From Methanobacteriota archaeon (GTDB lineage Archaea; Thermoplasmatota; Thermoplasmata; RBG-16-68-12): a stretch of DNA of 5,645 nucleotides. Location: the NCBI GenBank assembly GCA_005879015.1, contig VBMC01000092.1, positions 1 to 5,645 of the forward strand. The letters run 5' to 3'. The notes beneath the pieces are model-generated. The model did no database searches and had not been told where the DNA came from. It saw only the letters and a list, made by a program, of their open reading frames with translations. A program made the position numbers and the translations under genes. Shown here piece after piece: positions 3,819 through 5,645 of the stretch. The stretch's first letter is position 1. Every line of letters starts with the position of its first letter.

Positions 3819-4625
3819 ATGGCTCGCGGGAGGAAAGTATCCAGGGATTTGATCGTTCAGGCCTTGACCGAGGCCCTCGAACCCCTTTCGTACGTCCACG
3901 CGTTCTGGGAAGCCGGAGCCGCCGCGTTCAATCGAATCGACGAATGGTCCGACATCGACCTGTACATCGTCGTCGACGATGACACGGTGCCAACGACCTT
4001 CCAAGTCGTCGAACAAGCCCTGACCCGTTTGTCTCCGATACAGTTGACCCACGAGGTGACTTGGCCTCCCGCCTCGGGGATCTCCCAGAAGTTCTACCGC
4101 CTCGACAAGACACGTGAATTCTTGCTCGTCGACCTCGCGGTGCTGACGGTCTCCGCCCCGGACAAGTTCCTCGTGCGAGAGGTCCACGGCGAGGCCGTCT
4201 TCCTGTTCAACAAGGATGACTCGATCAAAATCCCCCCACTCGATCGCGAGGCGTTCGTTCGGGGCCTCCTCGATCATCGAAGGCGCCTCCGCGAACGGAT
4301 GGAGTTGTTCGGTCCTTTCGTCGAGAAGGAGCTCCTGAGAGGCAACAAGCTCGAGGCCCTCGAGTTCTATCGAGCCCTTGTCATCCCGTCCCTCGTCGGA
4401 GCCCTCCGAATGCGGTACGGCCCGCGGCACTACGACTTCCGCATGCGCTACGTGTATCGGGAGATGCCTCCCGATGTCGTCCGTCGACTCGAAGGCCTGG
4501 CCTTCGTCACAGACCCGGAGGATCTTGCGACGAAGTATCGCCAAGCCCGCGCGTGGTTCGACAAAGCGATCGAGGAGGTCGACGAGCCGCAGATCCGACG
4601 GGACGTCGCGGGAATCTCGAAATGA
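3819..4625 (+). CDS. Nucleotidyltransferase-fold protein (Pol beta superfamily)
   Basis: 268 residues. The N-terminal half has the DNA polymerase beta-like nucleotidyltransferase core: EAGAAAFNRIDEWSDIDLYIVV (31-52) corresponds to the G-[GS]-x(n)-D-x-D signature, with metal-binding Asp45 and Asp47. The third carboxylate is probably Asp105 in the strand FLLVDLAVL. These would catalyse transfer of a nucleotide from NTP to a protein, RNA, sugar or small-molecule target. Ala34 replaces the Gly/Ser that normally follows Gly33, so activity should not be assumed. Residues about 145-255 form an all-helical C-terminal part with basic patches (DHRRRLRERMELF, MRYGPRHYDFRMRYVYREM). This layout resembles aminoglycoside adenylyltransferase-like proteins and other stand-alone archaeal nucleotidyltransferases; the substrate cannot be told. 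ATG 3819 fits the TATA-like box and a leaderless start. A DUF998 gene follows by 30 bases and is probably co-transcribed. Confidence 0.82.
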   Translation: MARGRKVSRDLIVQALTEALEPLSYVHAFWEAGAAAFNRIDEWSDIDLYIVVDDDTVPTTFQVVEQALTRLSPIQLTHEVTWPPASGISQKFYRLDKTREFLLVDLAVLTVSAPDKFLVREVHGEAVFLFNKDDSIKIPPLDREAFVRGLLDHRRRLRERMELFGPFVEKELLRGNKLEALEFYRALVIPSLVGALRMRYGPRHYDFRMRYVYREMPPDVVRRLEGLAFVTDPEDLATKYRQARAWFDKAIEEVDEPQIRRDVAGISK

Positions 4626-4655
4626 TTAAGGTCCGGTGACCGCCTCCCCACGGGC

Positions 4656-5240
4656 ATGCGCCTCGAGGACCGACAGTGGGCGGGCCTGTTCCTCCTCGCC
4701 GGGACCACGCAGTTCGCGATCGGCATGATCATCGCCGAAGCGGTGGATCCGAGTTACAGCGTCTCGACGAACTACATTAGCGACCTCGGGGTCCGAGCCG
4801 GGGCGCCGGTCTTCAACACGTCGATCATCCTGCTCGGCATCACCATCCTCGCAACGTCTTGGTTCATCTTCCGCGAATTCAAGGATCGATTCCTCATGAT
4901 CGCGGTCCTCCTCGCGGGAGTCGGAGCCGTCGGGGTCGGCGTCTTCACGGAGGCCTTTGGCTTCCTCCACACCATCGTCTCGTTCATCACGTTCCTCTTC
5001 GCGGGACTGTCCGCCATCCTCGCGTTCCGAATCCTTCGTCCCCCGTTCTCCTACGTGTCGGTCCTGCTCGGAGTCGGCTCGCTCGCCGCCCTCGGCCTGT
5101 ACGTTTCGAAGAACTTCCTGGGTCTCGGGAACGGTGGGATGGAGCGGATGGTCGCCTACCCAGTCCTGACATGGGGCATCGGCTTCGGCGGCTACCTGCT
5201 CGGGATGTCGCACTCCCAGAGAGCACCTGCCGCGACCTGA
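4656..5240 (+). CDS. DUF998 family six-helix membrane protein
   Basis: 194 residues with six predicted membrane helices at about 9-29, 52-72, 79-98, 104-124, 132-152 and 166-184. Sequence marks of DUF998 are YSVSTNYISDLGV (34-46) in the first outer loop, VFNTSIILLG (52-61) opening helix 2, a His at 105 in FLHTIVSF opening helix 4, and GMERMVAYPVLTWGIGFGGY (161-180) leading into helix 6. The family is widespread in archaea and bacteria and has no established biochemical function; it belongs to the same broad group of small polytopic proteins as some cytochrome b561-like and frag1-like families, which is a loose relation. It starts 30 bases after the nucleotidyltransferase stop with no clear Shine-Dalgarno, so it is probably read on the same transcript; a weak TGATTAAG at 4623-4630 could also be its own TATA box. 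Family assignment is confident. Confidence 0.88.
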   Translation: MRLEDRQWAGLFLLAGTTQFAIGMIIAEAVDPSYSVSTNYISDLGVRAGAPVFNTSIILLGITILATSWFIFREFKDRFLMIAVLLAGVGAVGVGVFTEAFGFLHTIVSFITFLFAGLSAILAFRILRPPFSYVSVLLGVGSLAALGLYVSKNFLGLGNGGMERMVAYPVLTWGIGFGGYLLGMSHSQRAPAAT

Positions 5241-5291
5241 CGTCGGAAGGCGATGACCGGCTCCCTCGGTTAGGCAGTATCGTCGCAGATA

Positions 5292-5645
5292 ATGGCCGCA
5301 GAAGGAATTAAGGGCGCCACAGCCACCGAGGGCGGCGTGGTCGAACTCCCGCATCCGCTTCGACGAACCGTCGAGCATGTGTATCTCACTGACTCGGGGG
5401 GCACCCCCCTCGTCCATCTGTCTCGCACTCTCCCTTCTGACAAAGACCCCGATCTCGTCGCGTCCATGTTCACTGCGATCCAGAACTTCATGGACGACTC
5501 GTTCCACAGCATGGGCATCGGGGACGTCCGGAGCATCGAGATGGGAGACCGGCACCACGTCGCCTTCGGCCGCGGCCACGCGTTACTGTTCTACGTCGTC
5601 TATCGCGGCCGAGAGTCGAACCACCTCGAACAACGGGTGATCCAC
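5292..5645 (+). CDS. Roadblock/longin-like protein, N-terminal part (3' end cut by window edge)
   Basis: An open frame of 118 codons from ATG 5292 to the window edge; an in-frame stop at 5271-5273 makes this ATG the only sensible start. After a short polar N-terminus come a strand pair (TVEHVYLTDSGGTPLVHLSR, 27-46), a helix (DPDLVASMFTAIQNFMDDSF, 52-71), and strands (VRSIEMGDRHHVAFGRG, then ALLFYVVYRG). Strand-strand-helix-strand-strand with a 'display' loop (DSGGTPLV) is the plan of longin/Roadblock/profilin-like domains, many of which bind small GTPases. From residue 50 on it aligns with the fragment at 2-370, which lies beside a Ras-like GTPase gene. By that analogy this one may also serve a GTPase, perhaps encoded past the right edge. 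There is no signal peptide or membrane segment. Gene call firm, fold probable, function inferred. Confidence 0.75.
   Translation, partial: MAAEGIKGATATEGGVVELPHPLRRTVEHVYLTDSGGTPLVHLSRTLPSDKDPDLVASMFTAIQNFMDDSFHSMGIGDVRSIEMGDRHHVAFGRGHALLFYVVYRGRESNHLEQRVIH

Noticed and set aside
3786..4544. Minus-strand open frame of 252 codons opposite the nucleotidyltransferase
   Set aside because: It is a shadow of the plus-strand gene, which has the catalytic Asp-x-Asp motif; the antisense product has no recognisable domain.
1097..4625. Antibiotic-resistance island (TetA-like exporter plus aminoglycoside-type nucleotidyltransferase)
   Set aside because: The exporter lacks key Tet residues, the nucleotidyltransferase substrate is unknown, and the genes are separated by an unrelated module, so resistance is not supported.
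4626..5579. Long minus-strand open frame of 317 codons opposite DUF998 and the last gene
   Set aside because: It encodes an Asp/Glu/Arg/Gly-rich sequence typical of the antisense of GC-rich genes, while the plus-strand genes have clear family features.

Overview
This high-GC window looks archaeal, most likely from a GC-rich member of the Thermoplasmatota. The indications are a small Ras-like GTPase next to a longin/Roadblock-like protein, a DUF998 membrane protein, TATA-like boxes about 25-35 bases before start codons with no Shine-Dalgarno (leaderless layout), and TTG starts. The phylum is inferred from gene content, not from a marker gene.

Left part (1-2428, all + strand): the 3' end of a protein related to the one that runs off the right edge, then a 200-residue Ras/Rab-like GTPase, then a 12-helix MFS exporter of the TetA type. 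The first two genes are 47 bases apart and may work together as a GTPase with its Roadblock/longin-like partner.

Middle (2429-3723) differs in texture: more A+T, with strand switches. It holds two tandem minus-strand genes of 43 codons each. They are close paralogs (31 of 43 residues identical) that read as minimal ribbon-helix-helix (RHH) DNA-binding proteins. Each has an identical 13-base TATA-containing block (CACTATTATATAG) 100-112 bases upstream of its start. The leader of the left copy carries a cluster of inverted and direct repeats and a strong Shine-Dalgarno. A divergent plus-strand gene of 188 codons follows, with a probable helical N-terminal half and a possible winged-helix C-terminal half. 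Together these look like a small accessory regulatory module inserted between housekeeping-like genes.

Right part (3819-5645, all + strand): a nucleotidyltransferase-fold protein, a six-helix DUF998 protein 30 bases behind it, and the 5' part (118 codons) of a second Roadblock/longin-like protein, open at the window edge. That last gene aligns with the fragment at the left edge, so two members of one family bracket the window.

No RNA genes, CRISPR arrays, IS elements or transposases were seen. No gene-free stretch exceeds 300 bases. The main points of interest are the duplicated RHH gene-plus-promoter unit, its repeat-rich leader, the Asn replacing the catalytic Gln of the GTPase, and the paired Roadblock-like proteins.
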